Below are positions 23,509 through 32,381 of a stretch of DNA of 64,000 nt, in pieces. The stretch spans positions 49,386-113,385 of the forward strand of contig JANYGB010000049.1 of assembly GCA_025359445.1 (NCBI GenBank). Reading direction: 5' to 3'. The stretch comes from Sphingomonadaceae bacterium (GTDB taxonomy: Bacteria; Pseudomonadota; Alphaproteobacteria; Sphingomonadales; Sphingomonadaceae). The notes under the pieces were generated by a model that was not told the DNA's origin, did no database searches, and saw only the letters and a list, made by a program, of their open reading frames with translations. Every line of letters begins with the position of its first letter. The first letter of the stretch is position 1. The position numbers were made by a program, and so were the translations under genes.

Positions 23509-24903
23509 CTAGCGGTTGCACACCTTGCGCACTGCAGCAGCGATGCGGGCCGCATCGATCAGCGCCAGCTTTTCAAGATTTGCCGCATAAGGCAGCGGCA
23601 CGTCTTCATCGCAAACCCGCAAAACTGGCGCGTCAAGATGATCGAACCCGTCTTCCATGCAGATCGCCATCACTTCCGACGCGATCGAGCACGTTGGCCA
23701 GCCCTCTTCGGCAATGACGAGCCGGTTCGTCTTGGCGAGCGAAGTTAGCACCGCTTCACGGTCGAGCGGGCGCAGGGTGCGCAGATCGAGCACTTCTGCC
23801 TCAATCCCCTCCTCCGCCAGCGTAACGGCAGCCTCAAGCGACAGCCCGACCGCGATCGAATAGGATACGATGGTCACGTCGCGGCCTTCACGCATGATCC
23901 GCGCCTTGCCGATCGGCAGGACGTGGTCGTCCAGCTCGGGCAGTTCGAAACTACGGCCGTAAATCAGCTCGTTTTCAAGGAAAACGACCGGATCATCGCT
24001 GCGGATCGCTGCCTTGAGCAAGCCCTTGGCGTCCGCCGCATCATACGGCGCAATCACAATCAGGCCGGGGACGCTGGCGTACCACGGGCCGAAGTTCTGG
24101 CTGTGCTGCGCCCCAACGCGCGTTGCGGCTCCGTTGGGTCCGCGAAACACGATTGGGCAGCGCATTTGGCCACCGGACATGTAGTTGGTCTTCGCTGCGG
24201 AATTGATGACATGGTCAATGGCTTGCATGGCAAAGTTGAAGGTCATGAACTCAACGATCGGGCGCAGTCCGCCCATTGCCGCGCCTGCACCGATCCCGGC
24301 GAAACCGTATTCGGTGATCGGGGTGTCGATGACCCGCTTGGGTCCAAATTCGTCGAGCAGACCCTGGGTAACCTTGTACGCCCCCTGATACTGCGCGACT
24401 TCCTCGCCCATTATGAACACGCTGCCATCGCGGCGCATTTCCTCGGCCATGGCGTCGCGAAGGGCTTCGCGCACGGTGACTGTGGCCATGTTGGTGCCGG
24501 TGGGGATTGCCGGGTCAGCTTTGCGCGGCATTGGCCCGCCGCCGGCCCCTCTCGCAGGCGGGAGGGGGGCAGCAGGAGCTTCCGACCCAGTGACTGCGGC
24601 AGAGCCTTGCGCAACAGGCTCCCCTCCCGCTTGCGGGAGCGGCTGGGGTTGGGTCTCTTCGCCTTCCCCGCCAATCACCGCAATTACCGTGCCCACTTTG
24701 ACATTCTCGGTGCCCTCAGCGACCAAGATCTTCCCCATCACACCTTCGTCGATTGCCTCGAATTCCATCGTCGCCTTGTCGGTTTCGATCTCGGCGAGGA
24801 TGTCGCCCGATTTGACCGTGTCGCCTTCCTTGACCAGCCACTTGGCGAGCGTGCCTTCCTCCATCGTTGGGGACAGCGCTGGCATTTTGAGTTCGATCCC
24901 CAT
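23509..24903 (-). CDS. pdhB: Pyruvate dehydrogenase E1 beta subunit with N-terminal lipoyl domain
   Basis: Beta half of the heterotetrameric thiamine-dependent E1, decarboxylating pyruvate for acetyl-CoA synthesis. Residues 1 to about 78 are a lipoyl domain ([17 protein letters not shown], Lys lipoylated), a fusion typical of alphaproteobacteria. A Pro/Ala/Gly linker of about 55 residues follows, then the E1-beta domain ([37 protein letters not shown]). The length of 464 fits this fused form. The linker DNA holds two REP-like palindromes. The ATG shares one base with the pdhA stop. Confidence 0.95.
   Translation of the reverse strand: MGIELKMPALSPTMEEGTLAKWLVKEGDTVKSGDILAEIETDKATMEFEAIDEGVMGKILVAEGTENVKVGTVIAVIGGEGEETQPQPLPQAGGEPVAQGSAAVTGSEAPAAPLPPARGAGGGPMPRKADPAIPTGTNMATVTVREALRDAMAEEMRRDGSVFIMGEEVAQYQGAYKVTQGLLDEFGPKRVIDTPITEYGFAGIGAGAAMGGLRPIVEFMTFNFAMQAIDHVINSAAKTNYMSGGQMRCPIVFRGPNGAATRVGAQHSQNFGPWYASVPGLIVIAPYDAADAKGLLKAAIRSDDPVVFLENELIYGRSFELPELDDHVLPIGKARIMREGRDVTIVSYSIAVGLSLEAAVTLAEEGIEAEVLDLRTLRPLDREAVLTSLAKTNRLVIAEEGWPTCSIASEVMAICMEDGFDHLDAPVLRVCDEDVPLPYAANLEKLALIDAARIAAAVRKVCNR
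24546..24645. repeat. Pair of REP-like palindromes inside the pdhB linker
   Basis: CCCCTCTCGC-AG-GCGGGAGGGG at 24546-24567 and a second palindrome around CTCCCGC-TT-GCGGGAG at 24624-24639 lie about 57 bases apart in opposite relative orientation. In frame on the minus strand they encode linker residues such as PLPQAGGEP and PARGAGGG. The sequence looks like the intergenic palindromic repeats common in sphingomonad genomes. Confidence 0.6.
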
Positions 24904-25979
24904 CAGTAGGATCCCACCAACACATCGGTGTAAAGTTCGGGCAGGTCGGGCTCGGGCGAATTTTCCGCAAAGTCAGCAGCTTCGGCAACTTTGCTGCGAA
25001 TTTGCTTTTCCAGTTCCTTAAGCTTTTCCTCGGTCATCCCGCGCGCCAGAAGTTCGATCTTGGCGGCATCGATCGGATCATGCTTCTCGCGCATTTCCTG
25101 CACTTCCTCGCGCGTCCGGTATTTGGCCGGATCAGACATCGAGTGGCCGCGATAACGATAGGTCTGGAGCTCCATCAGCACTGGGCCGCCGCCCCCGCGC
25201 ACGTGCGCAAAAGCGAGTTCGGCAGCAGCGCGCACTTCAAGCACATCCATCCCGTTGACATGCATGCCCGGAATGCGGAATGCGGTGCCGCGGCGGTAGA
25301 AATGCGTTTCGGCCGAACCGCGCGTGACCGCAGTGCCCATCGCATAACCGTTGTTCTCAACCACGAAGACAATCGGCAGTTTCCACAACGCTGCCATGTT
25401 GAAGGCTTCATAAACCTGGCCCTGATTTGCCGCACCGTCACCGAAATAGGCGAGGCACAGTCCGCCATCTTCGCGGTATTGATGCGCGAAAGCGAGCCCT
25501 GCCCCCAGTGGCACTTGGGCGCCGACGATGCCGTGCCCGCCGTAGAATTTGTGCGTCGTTGAAAACATGTGCATCGACCCGCCCTTGCCGTGCGAGATGC
25601 CCGCTCCGCGCCCAGTCAGCTCGGCCATGATTACCTTGGGATCGATCCCATAAGCGAGCATGTGGCCGTGATCGCGGTATCCGGTGATCACGCTGTCATG
25701 CCCCGGCTTGAGCGCAGATTGCAGCCCGACCGCGACCGCCTCTTGCCCGATATATAGATGACAGAACCCACCAATTAGGCCCAGCCCATAAAGCTGCCCG
25801 GCCTTCTCCTCGAACCGGCGGATCAGCAGCATCTGCTCGTAAAACGCGAGCAGCTCGTCATCGCTCGCCGCATAGCGCGGATTGGCTTGATGCGCGTCGT
25901 GCAGGCTGCGCAGTTCAAAATTGTCATCGCCGGCAGCGGCCGTGTTGGGCGCTTTGCGGCTGGTGGCGGGTTTGGCCAA
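24903..25979 (-). CDS. pdhA: Pyruvate dehydrogenase E1 alpha subunit
   Basis: Alpha half of pyruvate dehydrogenase E1, binding thiamine diphosphate. The cofactor motif is [19 protein letters not shown] running into [10 protein letters not shown]. The phosphorylation-loop region [20 protein letters not shown] is also clear. I place the start at the TTG at 25979 ([12 protein letters not shown], 358 residues), preceded by AGGGGAT; the open frame runs on to 26090 without family-like sequence. It is co-transcribed with pdhB through a TGATG junction. Confidence 0.94.
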   Translation of the reverse strand: MAKPATSRKAPNTAAAGDDNFELRSLHDAHQANPRYAASDDELLAFYEQMLLIRRFEEKAGQLYGLGLIGGFCHLYIGQEAVAVGLQSALKPGHDSVITGYRDHGHMLAYGIDPKVIMAELTGRGAGISHGKGGSMHMFSTTHKFYGGHGIVGAQVPLGAGLAFAHQYREDGGLCLAYFGDGAANQGQVYEAFNMAALWKLPIVFVVENNGYAMGTAVTRGSAETHFYRRGTAFRIPGMHVNGMDVLEVRAAAELAFAHVRGGGGPVLMELQTYRYRGHSMSDPAKYRTREEVQEMREKHDPIDAAKIELLARGMTEEKLKELEKQIRSKVAEAADFAENSPEPDLPELYTDVLVGSY

Positions 25980-26116
25980 AATGGGATCCCCTGGAATGTC
26001 GGAAGGCTGACAGCGAAGCCAGCCTATAGGACCAGTTCGCCGTAAGGGAAACCGCTCCATACGTATTTCAGGCCGAATTTGCGAATGCACCCGAGCGCGG
26101 CAGCAAGCCCCGGCAA

Positions 26117-26425
26117 TCAGTTGAGCATCATCACCATTTCATCGGGATGCACGACATTGAGCTGCGCGCGCAGCAGCTGTCCGGCCATGTCGGGATCCAC
26201 ATGAGCCGGATCGAGCAAGGCCACGCGGTTCTTCAATTCGTTGCGCTGGGCGGTGAGTTGCTGCAGCTCTTTCTGGCGTTCGCCGAGCAGGCGACTGTTT
26301 TCGCTCCAGGCCATCAACCCGCTGGGGCCGAACAGAACCCAGGCACCCATCGCCAGCAAGCAGAACAAGGCCAGGGCTTGCGTAACCCGCTCACGTGCCA
26401 GCCGAACTGATCCCCGGTTCCCCAT
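26117..26425 (-). CDS. ftsB: Cell-division protein FtsB/DivIC (septum formation initiator)
   Basis: A small bitopic divisome protein of 102 residues, with one membrane segment (ALALFCLLAMGAWVLFG) followed by a periplasmic coiled coil (SRLLGERQKELQQLTAQRNE). In well-studied bacteria FtsB works with FtsL and FtsQ to activate septal wall synthesis. The second ATG (26425) is chosen since AAGGG precedes it; the first ATG is at 26440. It lies downstream of tRNA-Arg and upstream of pdhA on the same strand. Confidence 0.85.
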   Translation of the reverse strand: MGNRGSVRLARERVTQALALFCLLAMGAWVLFGPSGLMAWSENSRLLGERQKELQQLTAQRNELKNRVALLDPAHVDPDMAGQLLRAQLNVVHPDEMVMMLN

Positions 26426-26538
26426 AGCCCTTAGAATCATAATTGATTCAACAGTTCAAGCACTAAATTTACCAAACACACGCAACCCGCGATAATTCGC
26501 GACGGATCGTTTGCGCTGCTGGAGTAGGTCTATGTCCG

Positions 26539-26615
26539 TGGTGCGCCCGAGTGGATTCGAACCACCGGCCCCCAGATTAGGAATCTGATGCTCTATCCGG
26601 CTGAGCTACGGGCGC
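26539..26615 (-). tRNA. tRNA-Arg (anticodon CCT)
   Basis: The minus strand reads GCGCCCG...CGGGCGC as the 7-bp acceptor stem, with GTAGCTCAGC for the D-arm, an anticodon stem CAGAT/ATCTG around loop TCCTA (anticodon CCT) and the T-loop GGTTCGAATCC. The discriminator A and CCA are encoded (77 bases). It reads AGG codons. There is no integrase gene or repeated tRNA 3' end nearby. Confidence 0.95.
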
Positions 26616-26669
26616 ACGCCGCTCGCATAGCCGCGCACCGCAGGACTGGCAATTGGAGCGGACTGGCAA

Positions 26670-27131
26670 TCAATTGACTTCGTCAGGTGGCGCGACAGGA
26701 AATGGCAACGGCAAGATCGCGATCCCTTCCTCGATCAGTTCACTGGCCTCAGCCGGAGTGGCCTGGCCGTGGATCGTCGCTTCTTTGCGCTCACCATAAT
26801 GGATCGCACGGCTTTGCGCAGCGAACTGGTCACCAACCCAGGTCGAATGCTGCAAAGCCTGCGCCTGCAACGCAGCCATCTTGCCCAACGCTTCGTGCAG
26901 CGCGGGCGGCAATTTTCCGACAGTAGTTAGCGCGGCAGCAGGCGCGGCAGTAACCTGATTGCCTTTGCGGCCGATGCTTGGCGCCATGACGGCCTTGATT
27001 ACATCGGCTGAGCCGCAGTGCGGGCAGCTCATAAAGCCCCGTTCGGTCTGTTCGTCAAAAGCGGCGCTATTGGCGAACCAACCTTCGAAGTGGTGGCCGC
27101 CAGGGCGGCAGGCTAGGTCGAAGACAATCAC
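26670..27131 (-). CDS. DUF1178-family zinc-ribbon-like protein
   Basis: A 153-residue cytoplasmic protein conserved in alpha- and betaproteobacteria with no known function. The start is GTG at 27131 (MIVFDLACRPGGHHFEGWF), because that opening is the family N-terminus; the open frame extends further to 27221. A CPHC motif (FMSCPHCGSADV) suggests half a zinc ribbon together with the upstream Cys/His. The C-terminus EIAILPLPF is also typical. It lies 10 bases after the nitrilase gene, in the same operon. Confidence 0.85.
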   Translation of the reverse strand: MIVFDLACRPGGHHFEGWFANSAAFDEQTERGFMSCPHCGSADVIKAVMAPSIGRKGNQVTAAPAAALTTVGKLPPALHEALGKMAALQAQALQHSTWVGDQFAAQSRAIHYGERKEATIHGQATPAEASELIEEGIAILPLPFPVAPPDEVN

Positions 27132-27141
27132 CGCGCGGCGC

Positions 27142-27954
27142 TCACCCGATCGGCCGCTTGTTGGCCAGGCACGGCACTTGTGCCCGCACCGCAGCGGTGC
27201 GCGCCGGATCGATCTCGGCAAAGGCCAACCCCGCTGCCGCGCCGCCCATATCGAGCAGCACTTCGCCCCACGGATCGATCAGCATGGAATGCCCATAGGT
27301 TTCGCGGCCATCGTCGTGCTGGCCAACTTGCGCGGCGCAGACCACGTATGCGGTCGCCTCAATCGCCCGGGCGCGTTGCAGCACGTGCCAATGCGCGCTG
27401 CCAGTCGGCACGGTGAATGCTGCGGGCACTGCGATGATATCGCAAGCTTCGCGGCCGAGGGCTTCGAACAGTGCGGGAAAGCGCAAGTCATAGCAGATCG
27501 TCAGGCCCAGTTTGCCAAGCGGGGTCTGGACGGTGACGGCCTCCTCACCCGCCGCGTAAGCATTCGATTCGCGCCAGCTTTCGCCGGTTGCCAGATCGAC
27601 ATCGAACATGTGGATCTTGTCATAGCGCGCAGCAATCGCGCCGCCGCCATCGATCACGAAGCTGCGGTTGGCCCAGCGGCCGTCTTCGCGCAGCACCGCC
27701 ATTGACCCGAGCGCGACCCAGATACCGGCCCGCGCCGCCGCATTTCGAACCGCATCCAGCACCAGGCTGTCATTTTCGCTGACGATCTGCGGCGCGGCGC
27801 GGGCACGGTCGCGATCAATCAACGCTGACATTTCCGGCGTGAACAGCATGGTTGCGCCGCCCATCTCCGCGGCATTGATGGCCTGCACCATAGTCGCAGC
27901 ATTGGCCGCCGGGTCGATCCCGGAAGTCATCTGCAAAATGGCCAGCCGCTGCAT
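27142..27954 (-). CDS. Carbon-nitrogen hydrolase (nitrilase superfamily, Nit-like)
   Basis: A 270-residue amidase of the nitrilase superfamily with the catalytic triad Glu41 (FTPEMSAL), Lys113 (RYDKIHMFD) and Cys154 (LTICYDLRFP). The sequence is closest in pattern to Nit1/Nit2-type enzymes. Those hydrolyse omega-amides or deaminated glutathione, and the latter would suit the neighbouring glutaredoxin. The substrate is inference. It sits between grxC and the DUF1178 gene, with gaps of 3 and 10 bases. Confidence 0.88.
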   Translation of the reverse strand: MQRLAILQMTSGIDPAANAATMVQAINAAEMGGATMLFTPEMSALIDRDRARAAPQIVSENDSLVLDAVRNAAARAGIWVALGSMAVLREDGRWANRSFVIDGGGAIAARYDKIHMFDVDLATGESWRESNAYAAGEEAVTVQTPLGKLGLTICYDLRFPALFEALGREACDIIAVPAAFTVPTGSAHWHVLQRARAIEATAYVVCAAQVGQHDDGRETYGHSMLIDPWGEVLLDMGGAAAGLAFAEIDPARTAAVRAQVPCLANKRPIG

Positions 27955-27957
27955 GGT

Positions 27958-28221
27958 TTAGCCGCCGAGCAGCGCGTCGAGTTTACCCGCCCGGTCAAGC
28001 GCCGCCAGATCGTCACTGCCGCCAATTGCCTGACCATCGATCAAAATTTGCGGCACTGTTGATGCGCCGGGCACGCGGTCACGCATTTCGGTCTTTTTGG
28101 GTCCGCCCATGGTCACGTCGTATTCCTCGTATGCCACCCCTTTGCTATCGAGCAGCGCCTTGGCGCGGGTGCAATAGGGGCAACCGAACTTGGTGTAGAT
28201 CTCGACTTTTGGGGCGGTCAT
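27958..28221 (-). CDS. grxC: Glutaredoxin 3
   Basis: An 87-residue dithiol glutaredoxin that reduces disulfides with glutathione. The active site is CPYC (Cys14 and Cys17), with the cis-proline loop TVPQILIDGQAIGGSDDL. It is the first gene of the grxC-nitrilase-DUF1178 operon and is divergent from hsp20. Confidence 0.95.
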   Translation of the reverse strand: MTAPKVEIYTKFGCPYCTRAKALLDSKGVAYEEYDVTMGGPKKTEMRDRVPGASTVPQILIDGQAIGGSDDLAALDRAGKLDALLGG

Positions 28222-28299
28222 TGCAGGTCCTCTTGAATCGTGTGTGGGCTAACATACATCGGGTGCAGTGTCATCGCCTGCAAGGTGTGGCGCCGCTGG

Positions 28300-28356
28300 G
28301 ATGCCGATTGCGGGTCCCGGTCTTGCTCAATTGCTCAAACCGAGGATTTTGCCATG
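28300..28356 (+). promoter_or_regulatory. Putative ROSE-type RNA thermometer before hsp20
   Basis: TTGCTC occurs twice, at 28323-28328 and 28331-28336, just before the ribosome-binding site GAGGAT at 28342-28347. The second copy can fold onto the site with a five-base loop: three Watson-Crick pairs (CTC with GAG), then G opposite G, U-A and U opposite U. This matches the UUGCU anti-Shine-Dalgarno signature of ROSE elements, which are known to control rhizobial and other alphaproteobacterial hsp20 genes. Only the last hairpin is clear; the 5' limit is arbitrary. Confidence 0.6.
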
Positions 28357-28821
28357 AACCGTTTCGATTTTACCCCCTATCGCCGCACCATGGTTGGCTT
28401 TGATCGCTTGTTCGATCTTCTGGAAAGCCAGCGCGGGTTTACTAGTGGCGACAATTACCCGCCGTTCAACATCGAGCGAAGCGGCGACGATGCTTACCGC
28501 ATCACCGTTGCCGTGGCCGGGTTCAAGCCCGCTGACATCGACATTACCGCGCAGCAAAACCTGCTCGTGGTGCAAGGCAAAAAGGGCGATGAAACCGCTG
28601 CCGGCCAGTTTCTGCACGTCGGCATCGCCCAGCGCGGCTTTGAGCGCCGCTTTGAACTGGCCGATTATGTCCGGGTCGAGAACGCCAACCTCGAAGACGG
28701 GCTGCTGGTCATCGATCTGGTGCGCGAAGTACCCGATGCAATGAAACCGAAGAAGGTACAGGTCGGCACGCAGAAGACTCTGAGCACGGTCAAGGACGTG
28801 CTTGATAGCCAAGCCGCCTGA
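28354..28821 (+). CDS. Small heat-shock protein, Hsp20/IbpA type
   Basis: A 155-residue ATP-independent chaperone that holds unfolding proteins. The alpha-crystallin domain spans about residues 32-125 (YPPFNIERSGDDAYRITVAV, ADIDITAQQNLLVVQGKK, GIAQRGFERRFELADYVRVE, NANLEDGLLVIDL). The N-terminus MNRFDFTPYRRTMVGFDRLF is typical of class A alphaproteobacterial Hsp20. The ATG at 28354 has GAGGA eight bases upstream. It is likely heat-regulated by the ROSE-like hairpin. Confidence 0.94.
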   Translation: MNRFDFTPYRRTMVGFDRLFDLLESQRGFTSGDNYPPFNIERSGDDAYRITVAVAGFKPADIDITAQQNLLVVQGKKGDETAAGQFLHVGIAQRGFERRFELADYVRVENANLEDGLLVIDLVREVPDAMKPKKVQVGTQKTLSTVKDVLDSQAA

Positions 28822-28828
28822 TCAGTTT

Positions 28829-28872
28829 GGGGGTGGAACTTGCGTTCCACCCCCACGACGCTTGCGCGTCGT
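28829..28872. terminator. Tandem hairpins after hsp20 with identical loops
   Basis: Hairpin 1 is a perfect 11-bp stem (28829-28839 with 28844-28854). Hairpin 2 is a perfect 7-bp stem (28855-28861 with 28866-28872). They abut, and both have the loop TTGC closed by C-G. There is no T-run, so this may be a stability or rho-linked element instead of a classical terminator. The following 206 bases to 29078 hold no gene I can support. Confidence 0.55.
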
Positions 28873-29078
28873 CCTGCCAGTTGATGATCGTCCGGGTCGC
28901 AGAAGACGATCAAAAACGACAAGACCAAGATCGGCAATTATGCCGAAAACTCTGGCAATAGCTTAAAGCACGCGCCTGCTGCCTGCGATCACCGAAACTC
29001 ACCGAAACCGAGTTCTGTCACTCCGCTTCCCCAGCGTAAGTCGAACTCAGAGAGTACGGCTAACCCTGCTGGTGCCAT

Positions 29079-29109
29079 AAACGCAAGGTTTTTTCCGAGA
29101 AGTTGCGTT

Positions 29110-29110
<1 letters not shown>
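29079..29110 (-). terminator. Inverted repeat at the end of pyrG
   Basis: AAACGCAA at 29079-29086 and TTGCGTTT at 29103-29110 form a perfect 8-bp stem around a 16-base loop. On the minus strand it starts at the last base of the pyrG stop codon and is followed by TTTATGG. The T-rich tail is short, so termination is plausible but not certain. Confidence 0.45.
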
Positions 29111-30756
<1,646 letters not shown>

Positions 30757-30865
30757 TTAAGCCGTTCAGGGGGACGCGGGCAAGCGCCCATTTGGGCAAT
30801 CCACAGTTGTGCATCACCAACCGGCGTACAAACAGTGCAGCCAGCCAACTAAATTCAGACGCGCA

Positions 30866-31282
30866 TCAGGGTTTTTTGGTTGGCACCGCAACTGGCGATG
30901 CACTCGCCGCCGGGGTTACGCTCGCGCTTGGAACAAGCACCGCGCCGCCCGGGACTGCGCCATTCTGCGCCGCGCCGCCAAGCGGATCAGTAGGTAGCTG
31001 CTGTGCCGGAGCAATCGTACGGTTAAGCGAATTGTCGATTGTACGGTTGCCGCTCGACTTGACTGCCAGCGCGGCCAGGACGATTGATAAAGCCACGAAA
31101 GTTGCAGCTAGAATTGCCGTCAGCCGGGTCATGAAATCAGCCGCGCCGCGCGCCGACATCAGCCCCGCCGGGCTGCCGCCGGTGCCAAGACCGCCGCCTT
31201 CAGATTTTTGCACCAGGATCACGCCGACCAGCAATGCAGCGACAATAGCCTGGACAACGGTCAAGAAGATAAACAGCGACAT
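30866..31282 (-). CDS. secG: Preprotein translocase subunit SecG
   Basis: Membrane subunit of the SecYEG channel. The 138-residue protein has two membrane helices, FIFLTVVQAIVAALLVGVIL and TAILAATFVALSIVLAAL. Between them is the conserved loop VQKSEGGGLGTGGSPAGLMS. A long Ala/Pro-rich C-terminal tail (about 55 residues, ending VPTKKP) has no counterpart in E. coli SecG but is common in sphingomonads. The ATG at 31282 (MSLFIFL) is preferred to upstream in-frame starts. Confidence 0.93.
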   Translation of the reverse strand: MSLFIFLTVVQAIVAALLVGVILVQKSEGGGLGTGGSPAGLMSARGAADFMTRLTAILAATFVALSIVLAALAVKSSGNRTIDNSLNRTIAPAQQLPTDPLGGAAQNGAVPGGAVLVPSASVTPAASASPVAVPTKKP

Positions 31283-31338
31283 GGAAATTCCAATGCTAGG
31301 TGACTTGGCGCGCATCTAGTCACCCGCGCAGCACTATG

Positions 31339-31398
31339 CAAGGCGCTGGGCAAGGCGCTGCTCAAGGCGCTGCTCAAGGCGCACGGCAAGCCGCTGCC
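31339..31398. repeat. 12-bp tandem repeat between secG and tpiA
   Basis: Five consecutive 12-base units based on CAAGGCGCTGCT fill 31339-31398: two exact copies in the middle (31351-31362, 31363-31374) and three with one to three changes. It ends ten bases from the tpiA stop. The unit length is a multiple of three, but no convincing gene runs through it. Confidence 0.8.
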
Positions 31399-31407
31399 CG
31401 CTACGCC

Positions 31408-32163
31408 TCAGTCAAGATCGGGTGCAGCAGCCGAGACAATGGTCAGGAAGCTCTCTGCAGTGAGGCTGGCACCACCAACCAATGCGCCGCCCACTTCGTC
31501 GCAGCCTAACAGTTCGGCGGCGTTACCCGCATTGACCGAACCGCCATACAGAATGCGCACACCCGCGCTCGCCGCGCCGTAACGGGCGTCCAACTTCGCC
31601 CGGATCGCGCGGTGCATGGCGCAAACATCGTCGAGCGAGGGCACCCGGCCGGTGCCGATTGCCCACACCGGCTCGTAAGCGACGGTTATCTGGCCGGGCG
31701 TTCCCGCTTCGTCCGGCAGCGAGCCATCGAGCTGCTTGGCGACGACCTTTTCGGCATTTCCGGCATCGCGCTGGGCTTCGGTTTCGCCGACGCAGACGAT
31801 CACGCCAAGCCCGGCACCAGTGGCAATCTCGGCTTTGGCGCGGACGATCGCATCGGTTTCTGCATGTCCGGCACGGCGTTCGGAATGACCAACGATGACG
31901 AAGCTGGCTCCGACATCGGCGAGCATCGCTGCCGAGATGTCGCCAGTAAAGGCACCCGCAGCGGCCGGATGACAATCCTGACCGCCCAGATTGATGGTTT
32001 CTACCGCGTCAGCCATCTGGCTGATCAGCGTCGCTGGCGGAGCGATCGCAACTTGTACCCCGGGGTTCCGTGCAGCACCGCGATCGATCGCGCGCGCCTC
32101 AGTCAGCGAGGCACGGGTGCCGTTCATCTTCCAGTTGCCGACGATATAGGGCCGGTTTGGCAT
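31408..32163 (-). CDS. tpiA: Triose-phosphate isomerase
   Basis: Glycolytic interconversion of dihydroxyacetone phosphate and glyceraldehyde 3-phosphate. The 251-residue TIM barrel shows all catalytic elements: Asn10 and Lys12 in VGNWKMNG, the histidine in SFVIVGHSERR, and the glutamate in VAYEPVWAIGTG. Phosphate-binding loops such as ILYGGSVNAGN are also present. It lies upstream of secG on the same strand and is divergent from ppiD. Confidence 0.97.
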   Translation of the reverse strand: MPNRPYIVGNWKMNGTRASLTEARAIDRGAARNPGVQVAIAPPATLISQMADAVETINLGGQDCHPAAAGAFTGDISAAMLADVGASFVIVGHSERRAGHAETDAIVRAKAEIATGAGLGVIVCVGETEAQRDAGNAEKVVAKQLDGSLPDEAGTPGQITVAYEPVWAIGTGRVPSLDDVCAMHRAIRAKLDARYGAASAGVRILYGGSVNAGNAAELLGCDEVGGALVGGASLTAESFLTIVSAAAPDLD

Positions 32164-32381
32164 TGGTTGTTCCCTGTTTGCTGCACTGCTGGGTTGCTTA
32201 CGGCTGGCCTCTTCGCGGTTAGGCGAGCGGGCGCGCTCTTGTCAAAGTCCTTGCGGCAGGCCGGTACGCCCGGATGGTATGCTTGCCCCCATTGCCTGTA
32301 AGCGCAATGACCCTTAAAGCGCGGCAACGAAACGCTCGCCAGCTGTGGTGGGCGACGCATTCCAGTCTGGCGATCGACACA

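Noticed and set aside
23923..24909. Plus-strand open frame of 328 codons
   Set aside because: Antisense to pdhB, which is unambiguous on the minus strand.
26539..26615. tRNA-Arg as an integration site
   Set aside because: No integrase, no second copy of the tRNA 3' end and no change of gene type on either side.
28665..28937. Minus-strand open frame at the end of hsp20
   Set aside because: It is mostly antisense to hsp20 and crosses the tandem hairpins; no start signal or domain.
31300..31509. Short plus-strand open frame with QGAA repeats
   Set aside because: It is produced by the 12-bp tandem repeat and runs into tpiA on the other strand; there is no ribosome-binding site.
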